From assembly GCF_024397915.1 (NCBI RefSeq), contig NZ_CP073347.1:3720001-3784000 (forward strand): a stretch of DNA of 64,000 nucleotides, written 5' to 3'. Positions 54,938 through 63,089 of this stretch are shown here, in pieces; position 1 is the stretch's first letter, and each line of letters starts with the position of its first letter. The stretch is from Marinobacterium rhizophilum. GTDB lineage: Bacteria; Pseudomonadota; Gammaproteobacteria; Pseudomonadales; Balneatricaceae. The position numbers and the translations under genes are program-made. The notes beneath the pieces were generated by a model, which was not told the origin of the DNA, did no database searches, and was given only the letters and a program-made list of their open reading frames with translations.

Positions 54938-55001
54938 AGCGATTACCTACTGATCTTCACGATTAATCGCTCAAGGCTGACTGCGATAGGAGAGAGCACG
55001 C

Positions 55002-55397
55002 ATGGAAAATACGGCATATACGGGTGATTTCGGTTCGAAAGAATTTGATTCAGTGATGACCCTTGTACGGGACTATTTTGATGGCTTGCACTATGGCGAG
55101 GTATCGAAGTTAAGAGCCATTTTTCATCCGGATGCGTTTCTTAAAGCGCCTGGATTACGACGTAGTCTTGACCAGTGGCTTGACGCTGTCGCCAGTCGAC
55201 CTGTACCTGACCAGCAAGGGCGGCCTTATGATTTCAAACTCCTTTCCATTGAAATCATAAAAGACCAGGCGATGGTGAAACTGGAATGCCCGCTATTTGA
55301 GCACTTCTATGTTGATTTTTTGGGTCTTCTGAAAGAAAACGGGCGTTGGTTAGTCGTCAACAAAATGTACTCTGATTTACAGGAAGATGTTCCATGA
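55002..55397 (+). CDS. NTF2-like (lumazine-binding-type) protein
   Basis: A 131-residue alpha+beta protein of the SnoaL/NTF2-like type (VRDYFDGLHYGEVSKLRAIFHPDAF onward). Such folds bind small molecules or act as isomerases; no catalytic role is defined. The start follows a GGAGAG ribosome site. Its stop overlaps the next start (ATGA), so it is co-translated with the DsbA-like protein. Confidence 0.8.
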   Translation: MENTAYTGDFGSKEFDSVMTLVRDYFDGLHYGEVSKLRAIFHPDAFLKAPGLRRSLDQWLDAVASRPVPDQQGRPYDFKLLSIEIIKDQAMVKLECPLFEHFYVDFLGLLKENGRWLVVNKMYSDLQEDVP

Positions 55398-56035
55398 AAG
55401 CGCTAAGGATAGAAATGGTCCACGATCTGGTATGTTCTTGGTGCCCAATAGGATATGCAAACCTGCAGCAAGCGCTTCGAAATCTGAGCATTGAGGCCTG
55501 TATCAATTTTTTGCCCTATGAACTTAATCCTGATATTGGGCCAAAGGGTGAGGATATTGACGATCATCTTGGGCGCCGTAACCAATGGGGTCAATCAAAA
55601 CGGAATGACTATCGCACAAATTTATTAGCGGTGGCTAAACAAGCCGGTGTTTGTATCGATTTCTCTAAGCGAAGCCGCTATTACAATAGTAATAAGGCGC
55701 ACCGGTTGATGCACTGGTGCGAAGGTTTTAACAGACAACAGGCCATGAATGAACTGATGATTGATGCTTATTTTAAACAGGGCCTGGATATCAGCAATAC
55801 TCAAGTACTACTGGATCTTGTTGAACAATTGGGTCTGGATCGATCAGAAGGAGAACAGGTGCTGATATCGAATAAAATAAATCAACAGCTACTGCTTAAA
55901 AAACAACGTGTGCAGAAATTAAAGCTACCCGGCGTGCCAGCATTTATTTTTAATGAAACCACCTTGGTTAGCGGTTCTAGTTCAGTTGAGTATTTTGAAA
56001 AAACAATATTGAACGTAACGAAAAAGTCAGCCTAG
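55394..56035 (+). CDS. DsbA-family oxidoreductase (FrnE-like)
   Basis: A 213-residue thioredoxin-fold protein with the redox motif CSWC near residue 14 and a cis-Pro in PGVPAFIF. There is no signal peptide, so it is cytoplasmic. The FrnE subgroup includes polyketide isomerase-like and GST-kappa-like enzymes, and HCCA isomerase relatives. With a GST and a tautomerase beside it, a role in aromatic or electrophile metabolism is plausible but inferred. Confidence 0.85.
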   Translation: MKALRIEMVHDLVCSWCPIGYANLQQALRNLSIEACINFLPYELNPDIGPKGEDIDDHLGRRNQWGQSKRNDYRTNLLAVAKQAGVCIDFSKRSRYYNSNKAHRLMHWCEGFNRQQAMNELMIDAYFKQGLDISNTQVLLDLVEQLGLDRSEGEQVLISNKINQQLLLKKQRVQKLKLPGVPAFIFNETTLVSGSSSVEYFEKTILNVTKKSA

Positions 56036-56064
56036 CCTAACATCCTCTATAAAAGAGAAAAACT

Positions 56065-56271
56065 ATGCCCTACGTTAATATTAAAGTAACCGATGAAAAT
56101 GTCACTAAGGAACAAAAGCAGGCGCTTATCAAAGGCACCACTCAATTGTTAGTGGATGTACTTAATAAAAATCCGAAAACCACCTTTGTCGTGATCGACG
56201 AGGTGAGTACTGATAATTGGGGTGTCGGCTACGATCAGGTGACGAATATTCGCCAATTAACGGATGAGTGA
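56065..56271 (+). CDS. 4-oxalocrotonate tautomerase family protein
   Basis: A 68-residue tautomerase with the catalytic N-terminal proline (MPYVNIKVT) exposed after removal of Met. The length fits the family. A basic residue expected near position 11 is less clear. It closes the GST-NTF2-DsbA-tautomerase run. An array of hairpins begins right after its stop. Confidence 0.88.
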   Translation: MPYVNIKVTDENVTKEQKQALIKGTTQLLVDVLNKNPKTTFVVIDEVSTDNWGVGYDQVTNIRQLTDE

Positions 56272-57249
56272 GAGGTGCCCGGAGGGCGAGCTCATGGATG
56301 TAGCGAGTACCAAATCGTCGGGAACGAGTTGGAACATCACTGCGTGCAGCGATGGCCCGCAGGGCGAACACCGTGGATGGTGTGAGTATCAAATTGCCGG
56401 GAGCAATTTGACATATCGAAGCGCAGCGACGATTACCCGCAGGGCGAACACCAGGGATGGTGTGAGTACAAATTTCTCGGGAACAAATTTGCGCGTCAGC
56501 CCGCAGGGTTAGTCACAGGGATGTGGCTAACAATCGAACCCTGGTTCGATGGAGCCTCCGCCAAACGTCCAGACACAAAAAAGCCTCACTATTTCTAGCG
56601 AGGCTTCCTGACGTATACAGGCAGCGTGGTGCCCGGAGGCGGATCAAATTGCCGGGAGCAATTTGGCATATCGCCGCTTGCGGCGATCACCCGTAGGGTG
56701 AGCTACATGGATGTAGCGAGTAATCGGACCTTGGTTCGATGGAGCCTCCGCAAAACGTCCAGACACAAAAAAGCCTCACTATTTCTAGCTAGGCTTCCTG
56801 ACGTATACAGGCAGCGTGGTGCCCGGAGGCGGATCAAATTGCCGGGAGCAATTTGACATATCGGAGCGCAGCGACGATTACCCGCAGGGTGAACACTAGG
56901 GATGGTGTGAGTACAAATTTTCGGGAACAAATTTGCGCGTAAGCCCGCAGGGCTAGTCACAGGGATGTGGCTAACAGTCGAACCTTGGTTCGATGGAGCC
57001 TCCGCAAAACGTCCAGACACAAAAAACCTCACTATTTCTAGCGAGGCTTCCTGACGTATACAGGCAGCGTGGTGCCCGGAGGCGGACCAAATTGCCGGGA
57101 GCAATTTGGCATATCGCCGCTTGCGGCGATCACCCGTAGGGTGAGCTACATGGATGTAGCGAGTAATCGGACCTTGGTTCGATGGAGCCTCCGCAAAACG
57201 TCCAGACACAAAAAAGCCTCACTATTTCTAGCGAGGCTTTCAAGTAAGG
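56272..57249. repeat. array of tRNA-Phe 3'-end repeats with hairpins
   Basis: A nearly 1 kb tandem array. Each unit starts, in plus order, with TGGTGCCCGGAGGCGGA, the reversed last 17 bases of tRNA-Phe: at 56627, 56817, 57070, and the real tRNA at 57250, with a degenerate one near 56272. Units measure about 355, 190, 253 and 180 bases; units 2 and 4 are near-identical, and unit 1 resembles 3, implying a dimer duplication with a 443-base period. Every unit carries small hairpins with loops such as CCGGGAG, AGGGAT and CGCAG, and an AAGCCTC/GAGGCTT terminator-like stem. Confidence 0.85.
57210..57239 (-). terminator. terminator of tRNA-Phe
   Basis: AAGCCTC (57214-57220) pairs with GAGGCTT (57233-57239), followed on the minus strand by U6, ten bases after the tRNA 3' end. 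Near-copies at about 56575-56606, 56765-56797 and 57020-57050 carry small changes. Confidence 0.85.
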
Positions 57250-57325
57250 TGGTGCCCGGAGGCGGAATCGAACCACCGACACGAGGATTTTCAATCCTCT
57301 GCTCTACCGACTGAGCTATCCGGGC
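57250..57325 (-). tRNA. tRNA-Phe (GAA)
   Basis: A 76-nt cloverleaf with encoded CCA: acceptor GCCCGGA/TCCGGGC, D-arm AGCTCAGTCGGTAGAGC, anticodon stem GAGGATTGAAAATCCTC with anticodon GAA, T-arm GGTGGTTCGATTCCGCC. It is the only tRNA I find in the window. Its 3' end seeds the repeat array next to it. Confidence 0.97.
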
Positions 57326-57400
57326 ACAACGGCGGCCAATTAGACACGCAAGTTGGAATGCTGTCAACGGATAACGTGAATAATTGTTAAATCAGGGGTT

Positions 57401-57669
57401 TAGGGGCTGTTGGCGTTTGGGGATGCGTTCTGTTGCTCTGCAAAATCCCTCAGACAATGAAGCGGACGCCGCTCAGGGTGGTTCCCTTTGCAAGTTCGCT
57501 GAAGCCGTATGAGGGGTTATGCAGCGCAACCCTGACGGGCCGGGGCTGTGTTCGCACAATACGGCGTTGCTCATCGCTTATTTGGAACAACCAAACCGCG
57601 CAATTCGCGCCTTGTCTTGTGCGAGCACAGTCCCGGCAGGACATATCCTCCAAACGCCAATAGCCCCTA
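57401..57669. mobile_element. 269-bp MITE-like element overlapping the pyrE stop
   Basis: TAGGGGCTGTTGGCGTTTGG (57401-57420) and its inverted partner (57650-57669) agree at 19 of 20 positions. A second nested pair, GGGGCTGTGTTCGCACAA and TTGTGCGAGCACAGTCCC, lies inside (about 57544-57634). The outer repeat includes the TAG stop of pyrE. There is no credible gene inside. It could be a non-autonomous inverted-repeat element or a long structured 3' tail. Confidence 0.6.
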
Positions 57670-58314
57670 GCCCTCGATGCCATACGCTTTGCGGTAGTTC
57701 AGGATGGCGTCGATTTCGGTTTCCATGCCGCCTTTCTCCTGCAGGTAGGCAATCACATCGTTCAGGGTCACGATGCTGGCGACGGGCATAGCGTAATCCC
57801 GTTCCACTTCCTGGATGGCAGACAGTTCGCCCTGGCCCCGTTCCATGCGATTCAGTGCAATGACTACGCCTGCCGGTGTCGCGCCCGCCTGTTGAATGAT
57901 CTGCATGACTTCGCGGATAGCCGTACCGGCGGTGATGACATCATCAATGATCAGGATGCGGCCCTTGAGTTCTGCCCCCACCAGGCTGCCGCCTTCACCG
58001 TGCGCCTTGGCTTCCTTGCGGTTGAAGACATAGGGCACGTCGCGCTGGAAATCGGTTGCCAGGGACACCGCCGCGGTGGTGGCCAGGGGGATGCCCTTGT
58101 AGGCAGGTCCAAAGAGTACATCGAAGGGTATGCCGGCGTTTTCGATCGCCGCCGCATAGTATTGTCCCAGCTTCGCCAGTGCCTCACCGCTGTTGAACAG
58201 GCCTGCATTGAAAAAATAGGGGCTGGTCCGGCCGGATTTGAGGGTGAACTCGCCGAAACGCAACACGCCGCGCTCGATGGCAAATTCGATAAAGGCTCTC
58301 TGGTAGTCCTGCAT
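57667..58314 (-). CDS. pyrE: orotate phosphoribosyltransferase
   Basis: A 215-residue enzyme attaching ribose phosphate to orotate in pyrimidine synthesis. The PRPP loop reads RILIIDDVITAGTAIREV, with FGPAYKGIPLATTAAV and RKEAKAHGEGG for substrate contact. It diverges from crc, as in Pseudomonas. Its TAG stop falls within the terminal repeat of the element downstream. Confidence 0.96.
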   Translation of the reverse strand: MQDYQRAFIEFAIERGVLRFGEFTLKSGRTSPYFFNAGLFNSGEALAKLGQYYAAAIENAGIPFDVLFGPAYKGIPLATTAAVSLATDFQRDVPYVFNRKEAKAHGEGGSLVGAELKGRILIIDDVITAGTAIREVMQIIQQAGATPAGVVIALNRMERGQGELSAIQEVERDYAMPVASIVTLNDVIAYLQEKGGMETEIDAILNYRKAYGIEG

Positions 58315-58483
58315 GGGGCTCTCCGCACTGAAAACTGGTCGGCGCCTATGATATCAGCGCCTTTGGCTGCACTCTATGGCGATTAAGGCCTGCAGAAATT
58401 TCAATTTCAGTCGCTACGCTATACAATTCGTTCTTTGTTTCAAGACATTCGCTTTTTCGCGCGCTTTACAGGATCAAACAGAC

Positions 58484-59254
58484 ATGCGTGTCATCACCTT
58501 CAATACTCAGGGTATTGAACAGGCTACTGATAGAGGTTTTTTCGATTGGATGGTTCGCCAGGACGCTGACGTAGTGTGCCTGCAAAATCTGCGCGCGAAA
58601 GAATACCAGCTCGATGACGAGCGTTACCATCCCAAGGGATACCATGCGTTCTTCTTCGATGCGTTCGAAGACGGCTACAGCGGTGTCGCGATCTACACCC
58701 GTGAGTTGCCCAAAGCGATCATGACAGGGCTGGGCTTTGAGCTCTGCGATTTTCATGGCCGCTTTATCCAGGCAGATTTCGACAAGGTCAGCGTGGCGTC
58801 CATGTCCATCCCTCCCGGCCTGAAAAGCCCGGAAGACCAGGTGCGCAAGGAAGAGTACATGGAACTTTTCATGGGCCACCTGAAGAAAACACTGCGCAAG
58901 CGCCGTGATTTCATTTTCGCCGGCACCTTCCATATCGCCCACAAGCCTGTCGACCTGAGCAACTGGTACGCCAACCAGAGCGTTTCGGGCTTCCTGCCGC
59001 AGGAACGCAAATGGATGGAAGAAGTACTGGATGACATGGGCTTTGTCGATGCTTTCCGCCGCGCCAACAAGGCGGAGCGGCAGTACAGCTGGTGGCCGGA
59101 CTATAACCGTGCCTGGAGCCTGAACGAAGGGGCGCGGCTGGATTACCAGATCACTACCGCCAACCTGCGCAACAACGTCAAGGCGGCGCGTATCTACCGT
59201 GACGAGCAGTTCTCGCAGCACGCACCGGTTATTATCGACTACAACATTGGCTAG
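58484..59254 (+). CDS. crc: Crc, catabolite repression control protein
   Basis: A 256-residue ExoIII-fold protein adjacent to pyrE, the standard Crc location. Signatures include MRVITFNTQGIEQATDRG, FIQADFDKVSVAS and FSQHAPVIIDY. Key nuclease residues of ExoIII relatives are changed: the QE of the second motif reads CLQN, GDFN reads GTFH and SDH reads SQH. This fits a non-catalytic co-repressor that stabilises Hfq on A-rich mRNA targets. The start ATG at 58484 is preferred; the longer frame to 58376 is not typical. Its presumed antagonists are the CrcZ-like RNAs at 12.3-13.4 kb. Confidence 0.92.
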   Translation: MRVITFNTQGIEQATDRGFFDWMVRQDADVVCLQNLRAKEYQLDDERYHPKGYHAFFFDAFEDGYSGVAIYTRELPKAIMTGLGFELCDFHGRFIQADFDKVSVASMSIPPGLKSPEDQVRKEEYMELFMGHLKKTLRKRRDFIFAGTFHIAHKPVDLSNWYANQSVSGFLPQERKWMEEVLDDMGFVDAFRRANKAERQYSWWPDYNRAWSLNEGARLDYQITTANLRNNVKAARIYRDEQFSQHAPVIIDYNIG

Positions 59255-59310
59255 TGATTTTGCCGGACAGAGCCCATCGTGGCTCGATGCACTGGCAAGT
59301 TCAGAGTCAC

Positions 59311-59342
59311 AAAAAAGGGAGCCTGGCAGGGCTCCCTTTTTT
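59311..59342 (+). terminator. bidirectional terminator between crc and rph
   Basis: AAAAAAGGGAGCC pairs with GGCTCCCTTTTTT; A and T tracts on both sides serve the convergent genes. Confidence 0.94.
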
Positions 59343-59365
59343 ATTGCGATGCTGCAATGGCACGC

Positions 59366-60136
59366 TTAGCCAGCAAGCGCCGCTTTCTGTGCTTCGATCA
59401 GTTCACTGATACCCTTGCGCGCCAGGTCCAGCATGGCGTTGAGTTCGTCCTGGGAATAGGTGGCACCTTCCGCCGTACCCTGAACTTCGACAAAGCCGCC
59501 GCTGCCGGTCATGATCACGTTCATGTCGGTGTGGGCCTTGGAGTCCTCGGCGTAGTCCAGATCCAGTACCGGGACACCTTCGTAGATGCCGACGGAGACC
59601 GCGGCCAGCATGTGCGCAACAGGGTCGCCTTTCATGGCACCGTGCTTGTCTTTTTTCAGCACGTTAATGGCATCCTGCAGCGCAACAAAGGCACCGGTAA
59701 TGGAGGCGGTGCGTGTGCCACCGTCGGCCTGCAGCACATCGCAGTCGATGGTGATGGTGTTCTCACCCAGCTTTTTCAGGTTCAGTGCCGCGCGCAGGGA
59801 ACGCCCGATCAGACGCTGAATCTCGACGGTACGGCCGCCCTGCTTGCCGCGCGCCGCCTCACGATCGGTACGGGTATTGGTGGAGCGGGGCAGCATGCCG
59901 TATTCGGCGGTCACCCAGCCCTGGCCGCTGCCACGCAGGAAGCGCGGCACGCCGCGATCAACGCTGGCGGTACACAGAACCTTGGTATCGCCGAATTCAA
60001 CCAGCACCGATCCTTCCGCGTGCTTGGTGAAATTGCGCGTAATTTTGATATCACGCATCTGATCAGGCTGACGTCCGCTCGGGCGAAGTTTTTTAAGTCC
60101 CAGGCCTTGCAGCTGGTCGGAGATGCTCGAACTCAT
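59366..60136 (-). CDS. rph: ribonuclease PH
   Basis: A 256-residue phosphorolytic exonuclease that trims tRNA 3' ends. RPSGRQPDQMRDIKITRNF, EGSVLVEFGDTKVLCTASV, LIGRSLRAALNL and TIDCDVLQADGGTRTASI mark the family. The N-terminal 17 residues before RPSGR exceed the usual start; the ATG at 60136 is kept because no ATG lies nearer. Divergent from yicC. Confidence 0.95.
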   Translation of the reverse strand: MSSSISDQLQGLGLKKLRPSGRQPDQMRDIKITRNFTKHAEGSVLVEFGDTKVLCTASVDRGVPRFLRGSGQGWVTAEYGMLPRSTNTRTDREAARGKQGGRTVEIQRLIGRSLRAALNLKKLGENTITIDCDVLQADGGTRTASITGAFVALQDAINVLKKDKHGAMKGDPVAHMLAAVSVGIYEGVPVLDLDYAEDSKAHTDMNVIMTGSGGFVEVQGTAEGATYSQDELNAMLDLARKGISELIEAQKAALAG

Positions 60137-60240
60137 GGTGATCTGTTACCTTCAACTTTGGAGAGAGCCCGGCGGTGTAGTGACGCAGGCCAGGCTGTTA
60201 GAATGACTCGAACAGCCAATTCTAATCGAGATCGGACCAC

Positions 60241-61104
60241 ATGACACGCAGTATGACGGCCTTCACCCGCCAGGAGACCCAGGGAGAATGGGGCAGCCTG
60301 GTATGGGAAATTCGCTCGGTAAATCACCGTTACCTCGAACCGCACCTGCGCCTGCCGGACAGCCTGCGTGAGCTTGAAGGTCCCCTGCGGGAAAAACTGC
60401 GCCAGGCACTGAGTCGCGGCAAGGTTGAATGCACGCTGCGTTTCGTGCCGGAAACCCAGCAGCAGACCCTGAGTGTCGACCGCCAGTACGCCGCGCAGCT
60501 GGTGGCGGTGGCCGAAGAGCTCGGCACGCTTGTCAGCAACCCGCAGCCGATCAATCCGCTGGAGGTGCTGCGCTGGCCAGGTGTGCTGCTGGAAAGCGAA
60601 CTCGATATGGATGCGGTGAAGAAAGCGGCGTTGACGCTCTTCAATCAGGCACTGGCCGACCTGGCCCAGGGGCGCCAGCGCGAAGGCGCCGAGCTTGCCT
60701 CGCTGATAGAGCAGCGCCTGCTAAATATCGAAAAGGTGGTGCTGCAGGTACGGGGGCGTCTGCCCGAGATTCTGGCGACGCAGCGCAACAACCTGCGTAA
60801 CCGCCTGGCCGAACTGCAGGCCGAGCTGGATGAAACCCGCGTCGAGCAGGAAATCGCGCTGCTGGCCCAAAAGGCGGATGTGGACGAAGAGCTCGACCGT
60901 CTCGATACCCACGTGCAGGAAGTGCGCCGCGTTCTTAAACAGAAAGAACCGGTGGGCCGTCGTCTTGACTTCCTGATGCAGGAACTGAACCGCGAAGCCA
61001 ACACCCTGTCCTCAAAATCCATCGTCGCCGACACCACCCAGTGCGCCGTCGAACTCAAGGTACTGATCGAGCAGATGCGCGAACAGATCCAGAATATAGA
61101 GTAG
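60241..61104 (+). CDS. yicC: YicC family endoribonuclease
   Basis: A 287-residue YicC/YloC protein: MTAFTRQETQGEWGSLVWEIRSVNHRYLE at the start (split here for length), a coiled middle, and the C-terminal DUF1732 region GRRLDFLMQELNREANTLSSK. YicC proteins are endoribonucleases implicated in sRNA turnover. The rph-yicC divergent order is conserved in gammaproteobacteria. Confidence 0.93.
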   Translation: MTRSMTAFTRQETQGEWGSLVWEIRSVNHRYLEPHLRLPDSLRELEGPLREKLRQALSRGKVECTLRFVPETQQQTLSVDRQYAAQLVAVAEELGTLVSNPQPINPLEVLRWPGVLLESELDMDAVKKAALTLFNQALADLAQGRQREGAELASLIEQRLLNIEKVVLQVRGRLPEILATQRNNLRNRLAELQAELDETRVEQEIALLAQKADVDEELDRLDTHVQEVRRVLKQKEPVGRRLDFLMQELNREANTLSSKSIVADTTQCAVELKVLIEQMREQIQNIE

Positions 61105-61265
61105 GGCTGTTGGTGTTTTCGACAAGCAGGTACTGCATGGCCCAAAGTAGGGCTGGCTGAGGGTTGATGAACAATCCGGAGTAAAGGTCTTGTCATGTGG
61201 CGATTGGTTATCGACCAAGGCTGGGGTAAAGTGATGACAGAATCAGATGAGTGCAAGGCGAACGG

Positions 61266-62747
61266 ATGAGCCAGTTATCTCCGCTTTTGGAAGAAAAACT
61301 TTCAAGGTGTTGTGAGCTCCCTACATTACCTGCAGCGGCTGCCAAAATACTGGATCTGGCCCAGAATCCCGTGGCAACCATGGGACAGGTAGCCGATGTT
61401 GTCGGCATGGATCCAGCCCTGGCGACCAAGCTGCTGCGCATCGCCAACTCCCCGCTTTACGGCCAGCGACGCCAGAGCAGTAACCTGCGACAGGCGGTGA
61501 TGTTAATGGGCTTGAATTCCACACTGATGCTGGCGCTCAGCTTTTCGTTGTATTCTTCGCTGTCAGACAATCAACAACAGGCTTTTGACTACACCCGCTT
61601 CTGGCGTCGATCGCTGCTGGCATCCATCGCTGCGCGCATTCTCGCTGCTGAAACCAGCGAGGTCTCTCCCGAAGATGCTTTCCTGGCGGCGTTGCTGCAG
61701 GATATCGGCATGGCGGTGCTGGATAAGGCGCTTGACGGTTTTTATCCGCCGTCTGCAGAGGGGCGCAACAATCATGATGAACTGCTGGCCCATGAAATGC
61801 AGCAACTGGGCCACGATCACGCCTCGGTCGGCGCCTGGTTGCTGGAGCGCTGGAGCTTTCCTGCCCACTTGGCGGAAGCGGTCAGCGCCAGTCACCAGTT
61901 GAGCCCGGCCTTTAGCCTCTGTGACGTCACCACCCTGGCGGACTGCATTGCTCTATCCGGGCGCATCGCCGATGGTTTTATGACCGCTGACGGTCGGCCC
62001 CCGTCGCAGGCCGATGATCCGAGCTCTAATCTCAGCGGCAGTTTAGAAGCGGTGCTGGACGCTACCGCCGCCGAAATTCCGGCCATTGAAGAACTCTTCA
62101 ACATGAGCCTGATCGATGGCCAATGCAACGATGGACTGCTGTCCCACGCCAAGGAAGTGACGTTGATCCGGAGCTTGCACAATTCTGAGCAGATTGAGCA
62201 CAGCCTGATAAGGCTGAAAGACGCAGAAGAGCGTGCGGAACAACTAGAAGAAGCCACCCGTCGCGACCATTTAACCGGGGTTTGGAATCGTAGTCATTTC
62301 GATAATATCCTGAAGGACGAATTCCTCCAGTCGCGTAAAAATGGCTGGCCATTGAGCGTGCTGTTTATCGACCTGGACAAATTCAAGAATATTAACGACA
62401 GCTTCGGTCACGCCTTCGGCGACCAGGTGCTAAGGTTTGCCGCCAATATTCTTAAGTCGAATATTCGCTCGCAGGATTCCGTATTTCGCTTCGGCGGCGA
62501 AGAGTTTGTGCTAATACTGCCCGGCAGCGATACCAAGGGAGCCAAAATTATCGGTGCCCGTATTGTCGAGGCGTTCAGAAATAATCGCTACCCGACAAAG
62601 GCTGATACCAGCATTTCTCTATCCGCCTCAGTCGGCATGGCCACCCTGGACGGTCAACACGACTTCAACACCGCCACCGAGCTGTTAAACGCCGCCGACA
62701 TGGCCATGTACCGGGCGAAAAAGAGCGGTGGTAACCAAATGGCCTAG
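61266..62747 (+). CDS. HDOD-GGDEF protein, probable diguanylate cyclase
   Basis: A 493-residue regulator. Residues about 15-210 form an HDOD domain (LPTLPAAAAKILDL, DPALATKLLRIANSPLYG). The C-terminal GGDEF domain carries FGGEEFVLILPG, an intact catalytic loop, with an RxxD inhibitory site (RSQD) five residues before it. It should make cyclic di-GMP, with product inhibition, in response to an unknown HDOD input. The ATG at 61266 is chosen over a GTG at 61251. Confidence 0.9.
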   Translation: MSQLSPLLEEKLSRCCELPTLPAAAAKILDLAQNPVATMGQVADVVGMDPALATKLLRIANSPLYGQRRQSSNLRQAVMLMGLNSTLMLALSFSLYSSLSDNQQQAFDYTRFWRRSLLASIAARILAAETSEVSPEDAFLAALLQDIGMAVLDKALDGFYPPSAEGRNNHDELLAHEMQQLGHDHASVGAWLLERWSFPAHLAEAVSASHQLSPAFSLCDVTTLADCIALSGRIADGFMTADGRPPSQADDPSSNLSGSLEAVLDATAAEIPAIEELFNMSLIDGQCNDGLLSHAKEVTLIRSLHNSEQIEHSLIRLKDAEERAEQLEEATRRDHLTGVWNRSHFDNILKDEFLQSRKNGWPLSVLFIDLDKFKNINDSFGHAFGDQVLRFAANILKSNIRSQDSVFRFGGEEFVLILPGSDTKGAKIIGARIVEAFRNNRYPTKADTSISLSASVGMATLDGQHDFNTATELLNAADMAMYRAKKSGGNQMA

Positions 62748-63089
62748 CAGGCTGCCCACAAGGCAAGCTGCAGGGATATAGCTTGTAAATATTGATTCAG
62801 GTGTTTTCATTTAGTGATCAATGGGACATGGCAGCGAACCGCCACAGGACGGAACGCCGCCCGGAACAATTCGCAGGCTCATTAATACCCTGCGAAACCG
62901 CACTGACTTAAACTCTGCGACCGACGACCTTGGCATTGACCGACTCGGCTCGGGCACCTGGCTTTGCTCTGCCTTCTGCATTCATGCAGTCGTACGAAAA
63001 GCCAATTTTTATCCTGTCAAGAGGGGGCTTCCGTTCCCTTTTTCGTTAAATAGCCCACTATTCTCCTTAAAGTAGCGTCTGCTGTGCGC
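62748..63089. other. intergenic region, GGDEF gene to mepA
   Basis: A 342-base gap between two convergent stops. A frame at 62821-63075 has no ribosome site or recognisable content. I see no clear terminator, tRNA or repeat. Confidence 0.5.

Noticed and set aside
56272..57249. Possible CRISPR array
   Set aside because: Repeats are 180-355 bases, lack unique spacers, and begin with tRNA-Phe sequence; no cas genes.
53265..57325. Complete integrative element at tRNA-Phe
   Set aside because: No integrase and no second full attachment site beyond the cassette; the tRNA 3' repeats are all on one side and tandem.
57433..57683. Short frames within the inverted-repeat element after pyrE
   Set aside because: No ribosome site or family resemblance; they follow from the palindromic sequence.
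62821..63075. 84-codon frame between the GGDEF gene and mepA
   Set aside because: No ribosome site, composition unlike neighbouring genes, no recognisable domain.
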